Source: Pegea sp. RAD2-039
Lineage: Eukaryota > Chordata > Thaliacea > Salpida > Salpidae
DNA: 64,000 nucleotides
NCBI GenBank assembly: GCA_034620365.1
Contig: JAQGEQ010000003.1
Coordinates: 434,001 to 498,000 of the forward strand
Reading direction: 5' to 3'
Shown: positions 32,639 to 44,924 of the stretch, piece by piece
Layout: the number at the start of each line of letters is the position of its first letter
Numbering within the stretch: position 1 is the first letter of the stretch
The notes under the pieces: generated by a model
The model's input: the letters and a program-made list of their open reading frames with translations, nothing else
Told to the model about the DNA's origin: nothing
Databases searched by the model: none
Program-made: the position numbers and the translations under genes

Positions 32639-33837
32639 TGACTAGTTGTTGTGTGTCCTTGAAAAAAAAGCTCACTCTAAGAGGTGAACGTAATGTTGAA
32701 ATTGTCTGGGAATTTTTATTATTATGGGATGTGAAACTAAATCAAAAACTTTGAGAATGTCTGTATCAATTAAACTAGTAGTGAAATTATTTGCCGGGGA
32801 ACATAACCATTGGTGGAGAGGAGATTGGCTGATCACTAGAGGATTTTTGAGGAAAGTGCCCAAAATTATATCTAAAAAGTAGGTTATTGGGGAGAAGATG
32901 AGTTTTTGTGAAAGAATCAATTCAAAGATTCAACAAAAGGTGCTAGGGAGAGAAATTAGTCGACGGTTTAATAGTTTCTATCTAAGTTTATATGAGTAAG
33001 AAACTCTTCTTTTGGGAAGGTACATAACTGGAACATAACAAATAAATGGTTAGGTTTTATAAAGGTTTTATAAAATATCGAGCGTTTAATTAAACAAGAA
33101 GAATAATTCACTGTTTATATTAATGAGTTAGTTAGCCTTCAATTTTGTGGACAGAAGTAAACATATCAATATCAGTAATTAGAAAATCATTTATAAGCTT
33201 TGATCTTCTGGGCTTAAAAATAATATTTGTAGATTCGTTGTCTTTGATGAAGATCGTTTAAAGGCTATAAAATTCAGTTTGTTCAAGATTACTGAGATAT
33301 TTTTATTATAAACTGGCATAATGGATGGAAGAAATTTAATTTGGATTTAACAAGCTTATACAAATTTGTGATGAGCCGCTGTCACAAGTTTTACTTTCTT
33401 TGTAACCGTACCATTTCTTTTCTTCATTTTTATATTTCGTACACTTAAGCACAAATTTTATATTATTTGCATAAGAGATGGTTTCATTCAACAAGCGTTT
33501 ACTGCAAGATGAAGATTTTATACGATTGAGGTAAGAGGAAGCTTTTAGTATTACCGCTATAGAGAGCAAAGCTAATAAAGTTATAAATATCAGGCTACAT
33601 ATAAAGGCTGTAGAAAATTGAAAACTATGAAAGCAGCTTATCAGCACTAAGCTCCCAGGCAAATAAGTAATTATTGTTATTAGCAAATAGGAAAAGTTGT
33701 TTTTGTTTTAAATCTGTTGCAGCATGAATAAGGCAATTTTGTTTGTTGAAAAAAAAGGTAGATTTTAAAGATATTTGAACAAAAGATTCAAACTAAAGGA
33801 AAAAGTTAACAACTTATTATCTCTGTCGGTTAATTTA
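32639..33837. other. GC-richer unassigned stretch
   Basis: This stretch is less AT-rich than its surroundings. It includes a 41-residue plus-strand ORF from 32758 (MSVSIKLVVKLFAGEHNHWW...) and a 116-codon minus-strand open frame at 33336-33686 with two hydrophobic runs and no usable ATG at its start. No splice-consistent gene could be built. It may be exons of an unrecognised gene or a decayed mobile element. Confidence 0.3.
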
Positions 33838-34255
33838 TTACAATAAATGCGAAGGAGGGTGCCTGAAGAGAGCACCTCTAGCTAACACACATTCTCACAA
33901 ATAACATCTATTTAGTCAAAAATATAGAAAGTAAAAGATGTAAAACATGGTATTTCGATATCACTCAAAGCATATATCGTCCTGCTTAGTGGCGAAGCGG
34001 TTACTACACCTACCTTCTAGCTAGGAAGTACCGGGTTCGACCCCAGGTGGAGACATATAAAACTCGTGAGAAAAACCATAAAAAACTCGTGAGGATGTGT
34101 GTTAGCGAGATGTGCTCTCCTTAGGAACCCTCCTTCGCATTTATATATATAAATAAATATAACAGTGAGCAATTATATAAACGGGAAACATTTACAGTTT
34201 AGAAATGGCAGTGTTGGCAATGTTATATCGGTTCAACTTCTGCTTGAACATATAT
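33838..34255 (-). mobile_element. LINE 3' fragment (copy C) split by a SINE insertion
   Basis: This minus-strand copy begins with the 3' terminus (AATAAATGCGAAGGAGGGTG) at about 33843. It follows the same sequence as copy B up to CACTCAAAGCATATAT (33976), is interrupted, and resumes at about 34158 with ATAACAGTGAGCAATTATA and TTGGCAATGTTATATCGGTT. In the uninterrupted copy B (39310-39755) the two sides are contiguous. Confidence 0.8.
33977..34157 (+). mobile_element. tRNA-headed SINE with LINE-derived 3' tail
   Basis: The head has RNA polymerase III promoter boxes: an A box TAGTGGCGAAGCGG (33987-34000) and a perfect B box GGTTCGACCCC (34034-34044). A tRNA-like anticodon arm with loop CTTCTAG lies between them. 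The body has two copies of AAAACTCGTGAG (34059-34070 and 34082-34093). The tail (34093-34142) repeats the LINE 3' end, GATGTGTGTTAGCGAGATGT... to CTCCTTCGCATTTA, followed by an ATATATATAAATAAATA run. Flanking ATATA copies fit a target-site duplication. The acceptor stem does not pair well, so this is not a functional tRNA gene. Confidence 0.75.
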
Positions 34256-37200
34256 ATGAATAAAATCGAAAGTATTTCTAAAAAATAAATGTCTATAAGA
34301 ACTAATTATAGTTTATAAACTATTTTAGATAAAAAACTATTTGTTATTTTATCACTTTTCTTTGAGAGTAAAGTTGATTTTCTTTTAGGATTTCACCTGT
34401 TTTGCAAGTACAAAATTGAAAAAACTAAAAACTAAATGATATAATAAATTTTTATAAATAAAAGCCAATTGTTAGATTTGTATATATTTCAAATCGTAAA
34501 ATAATCCATCCAATCTCTATAAAGTTTATCTTCTATCTCTACCAACTTCATAATCCTTTTATTTAAAATTTAAAATTCGGGGAACTATTTTTAGACAATG
34601 AATTTTAGACAATGAATTAAAGGGCTGAATATTTCTAATTTTATCAGCTCTCATCGAAATACATTTTGAAAACTTTGTTAGATATCTAATTGAAATCAAT
34701 ACTTTTTAGAACTTAAGAAAATGTTTTCTAAAAACTACTTTTAGATTTACAGTTAGAAAATTAACAGCTTTAGAAAAGGCTGAAACCTCTTTATACAAAA
34801 ATATTCATTAATATAAATTTAATAAGAAAGTATTTCACAGGTTATAAAATTATCTTCAATCGATTGTTTTTGATTTCTGTTGATATTATGGCTACTTAAA
34901 AACTTATTTTTATAAATGTGAAAATAGGTAAGAAGTAGAAAACATTTTATGAGTAAACTCATTGTTATGACTTATTACTTTATGGAGATTGATGAATAAT
35001 GTCAATAAACGAAACACAACGAGTTTAAAATAAAAAAAAATACTTTGAAATTTGTTTTGAGCGCATATAAGAAAATTAAATACAATAGATACTTTAAAAA
35101 CATCATTTCATACAAAATATAAACTTTATGTGCAATAAGCAAGAAATTTTACAATCTATATAACTTTACTAGTTAAACGGTTTGTGAAAAATATTAAATA
35201 TCAAAAGGAGATTATTATTAGTAACAATATTTCAAACAACGACTGTTATGTTAAAAGATTGCGGTTATTAAACACAACACTATTTTCGTTCTAGAAATAT
35301 TACATAGCCCTCAAATCAACTTTATTTCTTCCAAAAGATTTTTATTAACAGATCTGTGCAAATTTCAACCTATAACCCTTTTTACGAAGCAAAACGGTTT
35401 GGAGTATCCATCAAATTATTATTTTAGTCTTTTCTTTTAATTTTATAGAAAACTAAAACGTTAGCGGATACATAAAAATTGTTTTTATACTTAAGTGGTA
35501 TATTTGAAAGTTTTCTGTAATTTTCCTGGTCTTATCGACTGCTTAGTTGGTTTAGTAACTCTAACCCAAGCTGATAAACTGTTGCCTGTTTATACATTCG
35601 AAGTTTAAACTTTGAATATTTTTCTGAAAAAAAGTATATTTCTAAAGTTAAAAGTGAATAGTACTAAAATCACAACACTTTTGTCGGTGATAACTTCTTT
35701 AAGTACTTGTTATTTTAATGTAGACATATTTTCGTTAAAAATGTTTAATCTTTCACATATAGTCGCTTAAACAGTAAACATAGAAAGTTAAAATCAGTCG
35801 ATATTTTCATTTATATTTTTGGTTGCAATTAAAGTTTGAGAATTTTTGAAGCGTACTTTTTTTATAGTCTCAATAATTTCCGGTTGAAAATGAATTAATA
35901 AGTTAGAGATAAGCTGAACTGTTGTGAATTATTACTGATGCATTCCAATAGTCAAAAGTTATTTCAATTTTCGTAATAATCATTTTTATTTTAAAAATGT
36001 AAAGTACTAGTACGCCAATAAATAAACGAAAAAAAAAAAACTCTTTGTTTATACATAAAATGATAATTTCCTTAAAAATTTGAAACACTTGTTGCAAAGA
36101 TTCATCTTTTATTATCCTTTTTTTTACACTTTGGAATTTATTTTATTAATTTTGATATTTTAAATTTTCAGCTTTAAGGTAGATTGAACTCAGAAAGAGT
36201 ATAACAGATAACAAAAGTTGTTTTGATATATTTCATCTGAGCTCTTGAAAACCTCAAAGGAATTAAAACCATCAAATAAATGATAGAGGCTTCAGCACAG
36301 TTTTATGATTTATTAAAAATATTTTAAACAAAGTTTTACTGAAACTAATTTTCATCGTTAAATAAGTTAACCAAAAGTGTTTACCATTAACAATTCCTTT
36401 TTAAAGAGACGCAGTTTTAAAATATTCAACGTTTAAATTTGTGTTATGCCATCAAAAATCACTTTTAAACAATAGAAGAAATGAAATAAATTTTTTACTT
36501 CATTTTACTTGTGCAATAGATTTTAAGTTATGATTATGTTTATATTTTATGAGTATAATACTCATGATTCTAGCGATAAAATAGCTAATCAAGATTCTTT
36601 TTAGCTTTTTTAGCAAACATAATTTAATTTTTTAGTTTGTTTATGCAAACGACATTTGAACTTGTTCAAGAAAGGTACTCAAAAGACATAAACATAAACG
36701 AAAGATTTTCTTCTTCTTGATATCACATTTGAGGATTAGTAACTGTAAAACTGATATTTGAAATTAATCAAACATTAAAATTACTTTTCAAAGCATATTT
36801 ACTTGCTTTTGTATTTACAAAGCTTTTTATTGAGCTGCATTAGTTCAATAACTTCTGCCTCTTACAGTTCTAAACAATATTTGTCAGCAAAATTGATCTA
36901 AAAAAGTTTTTGTTCGACTTTGTAGATAAGAAATTTGCCATGGAAGTGAGTAATCCTTAGCACATTAGACTAACAAACACAAAATTGACAAAGCAGTCTA
37001 TTTTGGATTTATTTTGGATGGTGTTGTTGAGATAGGTATACTAGAACTCAGTGTCGAACTAATCCGAGATTTTTAGATTTAAAGTATATCTTAAAACTAG
37101 AAAAATTACTGAATTAATTAAAATAATAATTTCTAAAGATAGATTTATCATTTTTAAAATAAATTGTAAATAAATTGTTGTCGTAGCAGATATGCTATAG

Positions 37201-39304
37201 AAATCAACTGATAGCTGTTTAATTATTTGTAAAAAATAGACGTTGTAAAAAGGGATGTTAATCATCAACTGAATTGAAAAGACAAACAAAAAAAAGAATA
37301 AACAAACAGAAGTTTAGTGACAAATTAGATAATTATTGAAATAATTTGATTATTAGTAGATATTTGTTAAGATAGTTGAGATTATTTACAATGATATAAT
37401 AGATTACAAGATGTTTGTAAGCAATATTTTTCTAGTTTCTACAGCTTTGAATATGAATAATTGATATATCTCAAAAATGATTGAACTGACTTCACAAATT
37501 TTATTTATTTTAATCGGTTATACAGCCTGAAAAAAGAAAATTTCTTTTGTTACTCACAAATTGAAGATAAATGAGGTGACCTTTTTGCAAAATACGAAGC
37601 TAGTAGAAAGGAACGTATTAAAAGTTTAGAGCACTTTTTGTCAATAGAAAGAATAAGGTACTTTAGCTTAAATTTTCGTGACAAATAAACGATTCAAAAC
37701 TTTTTATTAATAGATTAGTTAAAAGTGCTTAGAACAAAACTTCTGTGGTGCTATTTGAATTTTTAAGAGCCAAGCTTTATATTTGTATGATTTAAATCTA
37801 ATTATATAATAAAATTATAACTTTTTTTCTTAATCTAATAAATAATAAATTTGATTTAAAATACTTTTTAAATGAAATGTTTACGTCTTAAAAGCCTCTT
37901 GAAAAATTACATCGAAGTAACTTAAATCATATTTTATTAAAGTATTTTATAACTATAAATTTACTTTTTCTGATTCACATTAAACATTTGTTTTAGAAAT
38001 AAAGTTAAATAAAAAGTTATCAAAAATTGAAGCATATAAAACTAAGAAATTATGTAACTATAAATAAGTAATAATATAATAAGAAAATTTAAATAAAATG
38101 TTTCCATTTTTGTACAGAAAATCAAAATACATATTTGAGTTTTAAGTCAATTGAAATAAATTTGATTTAAGTTTTATATCTTTGAAGAACTGTTTTAACT
38201 CGCGTTTTGAATTACTCTATAATTGGCTTTTCGATAAAAATGAGAAAAAATATTTTACAACTTCTCTTCTCACCTTTAATTGTAATGATTTTCAAATTTA
38301 AAAACTGAAAGTTTAATCATCACAGCTTTGGAGATAACTTCATTGATTTTATGAAAAAATATATTTTTAAAAGTTTGTTTTACTGAAGAAAGAAAAATTT
38401 TAAATTATTCAAAGCAGTTTTAGTTGCAAAGTTTCAGTTTTATTTGTTTATTTAGCTTTTATCAAATTTTAAAGTTTTTTTTCTTTATTTCTTGTAACCA
38501 ACACAAAGTCTAAAAACTCTTTTAATTTTGCTTTTCAAAGTGTTTTTAAACTACTTTTAAACATATCTTGGGTGATCGAATGTAGAAATCATTGACTAAT
38601 ATTCTTATAATTGACGAATAAAGCTAAAATTATTTCAAAATAGCATTCAAAAACTTAAGTTGAATAATTCACATTCATCTAAATCCACTAACTGAAGATT
38701 AACAAGAAATAACCAAACATCCTGACCAGTAGGTCTTTCCAATTTTTTGCTCATTCAGATAATTTTTAAATAATTCGAAAAAAGTTTAAAATGTGCAATT
38801 AGTGAATCAAAAAATCGATAAATTGGAATTAGTTTTGGGATCAGTAATCCCTTCTTGTTTCCAAGTCGTTAAATTAATTATAGGAAATTTCAAAATTCTT
38901 TTCAAACACCTCTTATACAGAATTAAGGTCGAAAGAATTTGGGTTGAGTAATAGATGTTGGAAAGCAATGAAACCGAAACTAGTTTTCATAAAAGAATTT
39001 TAAATCATGATGTAATAGATATTTCTTTCATTTCAACTTCTTGAGATTAATATTTAACTAATATTAAGGATATGTCATGTTAGCTTCACATTAAAGTTGC
39101 TAAATAGTAACTTCCTTTTTGAAATTTCAGGTAACAAAATTTAGTAAACGTTTTCTTTTAGCTGAAATCAGATGACTTAAAAACAGACAAGAGTTGAAAA
39201 AATTGATGTAAAGTGAATTTCTTGGTACAACGTTTTTATTCAGAAAATATCTTAATATAATATCAGCGTATTAAGCTCTTTATGTGAAAGTGATTAGAAA
39301 ATAT
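34256..39304. other. gene-poor AT-rich region
   Basis: This stretch is about 5 kb of A/T-dominated sequence with short homopolymer runs. Open frames are short and lack splice-consistent partners or recognisable motifs. I see nothing supportable in it. Confidence 0.45.
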
Positions 39305-39755
39305 TTATTTATTTTTCTATTTATTACAATGCATGCGAAGGAGGGTACCTGAAGAGAGTATCTCTCGCTAACACATATTCTCACAAATAACATCTATTAA
39401 GTCAAAAATATAGAAAGCAAAAGATGTAACACATGGTATTTCGATTTCACTCAAAGCATATAACAGTGAACAATTACATGGAATGTTAATAATATAAGAA
39501 AGAGAAAAAATCACAGTTTAGAAATGACAATGTTGGCAATATTATAACGGTTCAACTTCTTTTTGAACAACGCGAGTGACTTCGACATGACAATGTCTGA
39601 TGGCAGCTGGTTCCAAGTGCCAATTGTGCGGTATGAGAAAAAAATCGCTCTGACCAATGTGCCAGGTGATATAGGCTTATTAAGATGTAATGTGTGTCGT
39701 CTGAGCTTATATAACTTGAAGGAAGAACTAATTGAAAACAAATCATCAAACTGAA
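39305..39755 (-). mobile_element. non-LTR retrotransposon 3' fragment (copy B)
   Basis: The minus-strand frame at 39511-39741 reads [38 protein letters not shown] and ALFKKKLNRYNIANIVISKL before a stop. This is the C-terminal end of a LINE reverse-transcriptase ORF with the conserved WNQLP intact. The 3' UTR carries the same tail as copy A with the hairpin strand GTACC. The copy is 5'-truncated soon after the point where copy A is still readable. Confidence 0.8.
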
Positions 39756-41501
39756 GTTTATTGTTGAAAATTTCTTTTATTCTGAAGCATTTGTTATTGT
39801 TTTAAAATGGATTTGTTTATAATTGTCTAAATTATTTGAAAATAATTTTTGTAAAAAAGTTTCTAGATGTAGACTATAGTCAAGTTCTAGTAATATTTTT
39901 TCGAGTTTTTAATACTTATAAACAATTTTAAGTTTTTCTTATATAAAGTTTATAGTTAAATGAAGAAAGATTTGATTTTAACACCCTAATTTTTATGGTA
40001 GTTTTTAGTTACTCAGTTAAGATTTTCATTACTGCAAAATTGCAAAAATTTTAAAAACTTGTAAAATTTTTAAGTGATGAAATGTTTGAAATTATATCTA
40101 ATAGATTTCATGCTGAAATTTTAACAGTTTTTAAACTTAGAGTAATTTAAAGCTAATAGTAGTCTTGCTGAAGAAAAAGTTTCATGTACATCTAAAAAAA
40201 TGCTTCATATATATGCTTAAAATCTTGCCTTTTGCATTATTTCTAAAACCAAAAGTTCTTACGAAACTCCAAAAAGGTTTATGAATACAAAGTTTTTGTA
40301 TAAGCTTTTGTGCAATTCTTACATAAGTTTTTATGGTACCCAATATGATCAAAGTTTATCTTCAAAAAAAAATTTATAAGCTGTTTAGTTCTTGTAGAGT
40401 TATATAAATATAAGTTGAGTAATTTGTTTAGGGTTAGCACAAAAACTAATAACATTAACATTGAAGTCATATATCAGTTTATGTTGAGTTTATTGATTTT
40501 ATTTTCTCTTTTTATAAGTTGGTATCTTGCTTTACAGCAGATATTACCATTCTGTCGACATCTCTCAAGTAAATATTGATTTTTGTCATTTATTTTGTCA
40601 TTTAGTGGATTTTATTGTAAAAAGATCTCACAATGTTTTGTATCTAATTTAAATCGATTTAATTTGTTTAAAATCTCAAAGGGCTAAAAAATATTTGTTT
40701 TACAAAAAAAGAGTTTCCTTTATAAACAAATTTTACATTTCTTCTGTTTGATGTTTTATTTTAATACATCAGAAATCTCAGCAAAAAACCATTAAGCCAG
40801 TAATAAATGAATAATAAAATTATTTGAGCTTAAAAACGTTTTTATTTTAACGAGTATCAAGAAAGCTTTTGTTGATCGTAAAATAATTAAAGAAGGACTT
40901 TTGTGACTTGTTAAATTGTATTAAGGGAAAGATAAAAAAGAAATTTTAATTAATTCAACTAAATGAGTTGACAGGAAGCATTTCTATCAAATTTTCTAAA
41001 ATATTAGGTTAGTTTAAGAAACGCCTTTAAGTAAATACCATCAAACATTTTTCTCGTAAAACTTATTTAAATAAATACCACTTTTCTAGGTTTTAAAACT
41101 TTCTTTATCATTTTCAGTGTTGCTATTTCAGATTTTGATTTTTAGAACTTCCGTTTTTACTGTTAAATTGACTTCTAGGTATTTATCTTTTTATGGTTTT
41201 GAATCTTCATTTCTACAAAGTTTGAGTAGAGTACAAAGTTTGATAATTGAATGTAGATAAAGCTGTAGAGTGAGTGGTTGGAGTTTCAAGAAATAATATT
41301 TCAACCAAATTTTGCTGTCGTGAAATAATTAGCTGACAGATTCCCAAGGTAATTAAAACTGAAAGTAATATTCATTTTCTTTTAGATTTTCTGAAAAAAA
41401 AACAGATGTATCTTCAACTTGATCTGTTCATCTATTAATCATTGATTTGCTGATTAACTATCTAACATTATATAATTTTCATGTTTTAACAAATCTTTAC
41501 T
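39756..41501. other. AT-rich intergenic stretch
   Basis: No exon, RNA gene or structured repeat was recognised. Short open frames here (for example on the minus strand at 40279-40470) show no protein-like conservation pattern. Confidence 0.45.
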
Positions 41502-41642
41502 GAAATGTCATACGTTACATCTTTTGCTTTCTAAATTTCTAGCTTAATATATATTATTTCTGAGAATGTGTGTTAGCGGGAGGTGCTCTCTTCAGGCACC
41601 CTCCTTCACATTTATTGTAATAAATAAATAAATAAAATAAAA
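41502..41642 (+). mobile_element. LINE 3' tail fragment (copy D)
   Basis: This fragment matches the family 3' end: GAGAATGTGTGTTAGCGGGAG, hairpin GGTGC...GCACC, CTCCTTCACATTTATTG, then (AATA) repeats. It lies about 100 bp upstream of the glycosyltransferase start codon and may form part of its promoter or 5' UTR. Confidence 0.75.
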
Positions 41643-41747
41643 ACTTTTTTTACAGGTTACAAATGTTGTAAAAAGTTGTAGGAAAAAAACTGTTAGGAAA
41701 ATGTTTGTTTGAAATTTGTTGTTTTATAAGCTTACTTAAAACTTGAA

Positions 41748-43845
41748 ATGATAAAAGATTTGAAAAAGTTGAAAGGAGTAAAAAGATGGACGATTCTAGT
41801 GGTAATGATGTCTACATTTATCCTTCTACTACAATTATCTACAAACTACTCAACCGATATTGCAAACCGGTACAAAGTAATCTTTTTCACCAAACCTTTT
41901 ACTGGTTAGTTAAATCAAAAAAATGAGTTCATATTATTTACTAGTTAAGTGATTTATTTTCTTTAAAATCTTAGAAGACAGTTTCTATTTTGTTTTTAAG
42001 GAGAAATATTTTTTGTTCTGTTTAACCAATAAGACTACTAAGTTAATATTACGTTTTAAAGTCGACGGTGCTTAAAATCTCTAAAAATATTTTTATTTGA
42101 ACCTTAATAATCAAAATTATCTAAACTAATTGACGAAAAAAATATGAATAAATTTAAACATAAAAATGTAGCTTCTAAACACTTCCTACTTTAAAGTGAT
42201 CTTGTTTTTATCATTCAGAAGTCAACAATTTTTATTTTCTTTAATTTGGAAGGATCTACTTCAATATTCACTTTTAAAGTAAAGATTTATTTTCATCTTA
42301 ATTTGTCTTTCAGATAAAAATGAAACAAAAATCGAGCAGATTGAAGCTCAGAAGATAGAAGAGCTTAAGGTTGAGATTCAACAGATAAAAGATCAGATAT
42401 TTGAAGATCAAAAGATAAAAGAACATGAAATAGAAGGTCAGAAGATGGAAGATCATAAAATAGAAAATCAGGAAACAGAAGATCATAAATTAGAAGATGA
42501 GAAGATGGAAGATAATAAAATAGAAGATCAGGAAACAGAAGATCATAAAATAGAAGATCAGGAAACAGAAGATCAGAAAATAGAAGATCAGGAAACAGAA
42601 GATCATAAAATAGAAGATCAGGAAACAGAAGATCATAAAATAGAAGATCAGGAAACAGAAGATCATAAAATAGAAGATCAAGGAAAAAATAGAAGATCAG
42701 AAGATCATAAAATAGAAGATCAGGAAACAGAAGAAGATCACAAAATAGAAGATCAGAAGATTAAAGCTGAAGATGCTATAACTAAACATCAGATTTTGAC
42801 AACTTATTCTACAGTTGCTATGACAACTACACAATATCAATCAACTACAGAAGACCTCAACATCTTTCCAGATCTTCCTGGAATCATTCATATGGATCCA
42901 TATGTCCATCTACCTCCTCCAGTACCAGTCAGACCTGAATCTAGCGAACCAATTCTTGCCTACAGTCAAAAACGCGATTATGACATCATCATCTCACAAC
43001 CCACCAAATGCGGACGTGGTAAAAAAAGGCCAGCGGTCATGACGTATGAAAACTTCGATTTCAAGCACGATATCTTCCTGTTAATGGTGGTAAAGTCTTC
43101 ATGTGCTCTCAGAGAACGTAGAGACGCAGTCCGTCGAAGCTGGGGCGGTGAAAAGTGGACGTCTGACCATCTGGGCGTTCAGACTCGTCTCGTCTTCTTA
43201 TTGGGTAGATGTACAAAACCTGAGTTAAGCAGAGAAGTCCTGGAAGAGTCGGATCAGTTTGGAGATCTTCTTCAATGGGACTTTCATGATAGTTTTCGGA
43301 ATCTGACTCTCAAAGAAGTCCTTTTTCTGCAGTGGTTTTCGCGCTTCTGTCGTAATGTACCTTTTATTTTTAAAGGAGATGATGACGTGTTCGTCAATAC
43401 TCGAAACATCGTTCATTACCTTCGTGAAGAGGTAGACAGAGATCAACGCAAAGATCTTTTTGTAGGATCACGTCTAGCAGGAAGTCCTCGTATCCTAGAC
43501 CCTACCTGGAAGTATTATGTCAGTTACAATCTATTTCCTGACAAATTTTATCCTCCTTATGTCTCTGGAGGTGGATTTTTAATGAGTAGTGATATTGCAG
43601 TCAGGCTTTTTCAAGCTAGTTTAAACCTCCGTATCTTCCCAATCGATGATGCGTTTGTTGGGACTTTATTAAAGAGTATTGGAGTAAATCCGAAAAATGA
43701 TGATCGATTTAGAAGCTGGGGAATGAAAGAACCTGATGCTTGCCACCTATCTAAGATCTTCACTTTCCACAAATCTTTCCCAGCCACTCTTCTTCGTCAA
43801 TGGCAAGGGGTCAATAATCTGAAGAAAGATCAGTGTTCGGTATGA
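41748..43845 (+). CDS. GT31 glycosyltransferase (beta-1,3-GlcNAc/Gal transferase, B3GNT-like) with acidic repeat stem
   Basis: Two exons (41748-41904 and 42314-43845) encode 562 residues. Exon 1 gives a type II Golgi anchor: a short basic tail (KKLKGVKR) followed by the membrane span WTILVVMMSTFILLLQL. Exon 2 begins with a stem of charged 10-residue repeats (KIEDQETEDH type, DNA period 30 nt, about 42391-42750). The catalytic domain has the GT31 motifs RRDAVRRSWG, FLLGR, DFHDSFRNLTLKE, the metal-binding DDD of KGDDDVFVN (43378-43386), YPPYVSGGGFLMS and FPIDDAFVG. The last motif resembles the B3GNT form (PIDDVFLG) more than the EDVYVG of galactosyltransferases. The enzyme likely extends glycan chains with a beta-1,3-linked sugar; donor and acceptor cannot be read from sequence. 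The repeat stem is unusual for the family. Confidence 0.88.
42391..42750 (+). repeat. coding 30-bp minisatellite in the glycosyltransferase stem
   Basis: The unit GATCATAAAATAGAAGATCA plus GGAAACAGAA repeats in exact 30-bp register. Copies at 42601-42630 and 42631-42660 are identical and 42571-42600 differs by one base (CAG for CAT); flanking copies are more diverged. All are in frame and encode Lys/Ile/Glu/Asp/Gln/Thr/His-rich decapeptides. Around 42681-42700 one unit is read in a shifted frame (GKNRRSE) before the frame is regained. Confidence 0.9.
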
Positions 43846-44924
43846 AAAAGTCCTCAGTATTAGGGATCTTTTTAATTGATAAAGGTGGAAGTGACGATTT
43901 TCCTGACTTCATTGAATGTTAAAAACTTTTTCTTTTCCAAATATTTATTTTTTAAACTTGGATTTTTAACAAAATAAACTTTGTATTCGAATTTATTCCC
44001 AATTCGAAATTTTATTCTAAAACCATTCAATCGATTTTTTAACCAACGAAATAAACTAAATATGTTCTTTGAAGCTCCAAGATAGTTTGAACAACATTTC
44101 AAATACTTACAATATTTCACTTTTTTAGATTGTAGTTACTGATTATTTGCTGAAATATTATAATTGGTACCAAGCTGAAAATATTTTATTAATAATTATT
44201 ATATTTCGTGTACTGTATTATTTATTATTATGTGTTACTGATGTCCTATTTATATGTGAAAAATAAGAATGAGGAATGAGGCATGCAATGAAATTTTAAG
44301 ATAATTTATCTTAAACTTTTCATATAACACAAAATTTTGGATTATTTATAAAGATCGACTGTGCAATTTCAAAAATTGACTCTCGTCAGTTTTTAAACGT
44401 AGAGAAAAGCTTAGTTCTTCAATTATTTACTGCTACATATTTGTAGTGACCAAATACGTTTTATATACAAATAAATTATTCAAAACATACAAATGTTAAT
44501 TCATTTTATTAAAACTGTTAAAGTAAAAACTGTTTCTCTATTCTAGAAAAAAACTTTTGTTTATAAGATTTATGAAATGTTAAACTAATTGTAGATGATA
44601 CTGAAAAGTCACTTGTTTAGCAAAATAGAACATAATTCAAACTTTATTGTCATAAATGCTGCAGATAATGTCATGGAGGTTAACGTGTTTTTATGATAAA
44701 TTTTCTTTTAGAATTTGTTGAAAAAAATTTGATTTTTTATCAAAATTGTCTGAAAACTTAATTTTGGTTTTACAATTTTATTTATCAAAACAAACTTATT
44801 GTTCACTTAGAGACGTTTTATATACAATTACTAATTTCAATACAAATTATATGAAGAGATAATTTTATTCAATGAAACACAGAGACAGCTAATAAATATA
44901 AAAGTAGATCAATAAATGATTATC
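43846..44924. other. intergenic DNA between convergent genes
   Basis: This stretch holds the 3' UTR of the glycosyltransferase (candidate AATAAA at 43973-43978) and probably that of DNAJC12 from the other side. No additional exon was recognised. Confidence 0.5.

Noticed and set aside
33977-34050. Functional tRNA gene (B box perfect, tRNA-like arms)
   Set aside because: The acceptor stem pairs poorly, the T stem has a mismatch, and the sequence continues into a SINE body and LINE tail nested in a LINE copy. A SINE head explains it better.
42490-42681. Minus-strand open frame with repeated FLIFYFMIFC units
   Set aside because: It is the complement of the coding minisatellite in the glycosyltransferase; the hydrophobic look is an artefact of the repeat.
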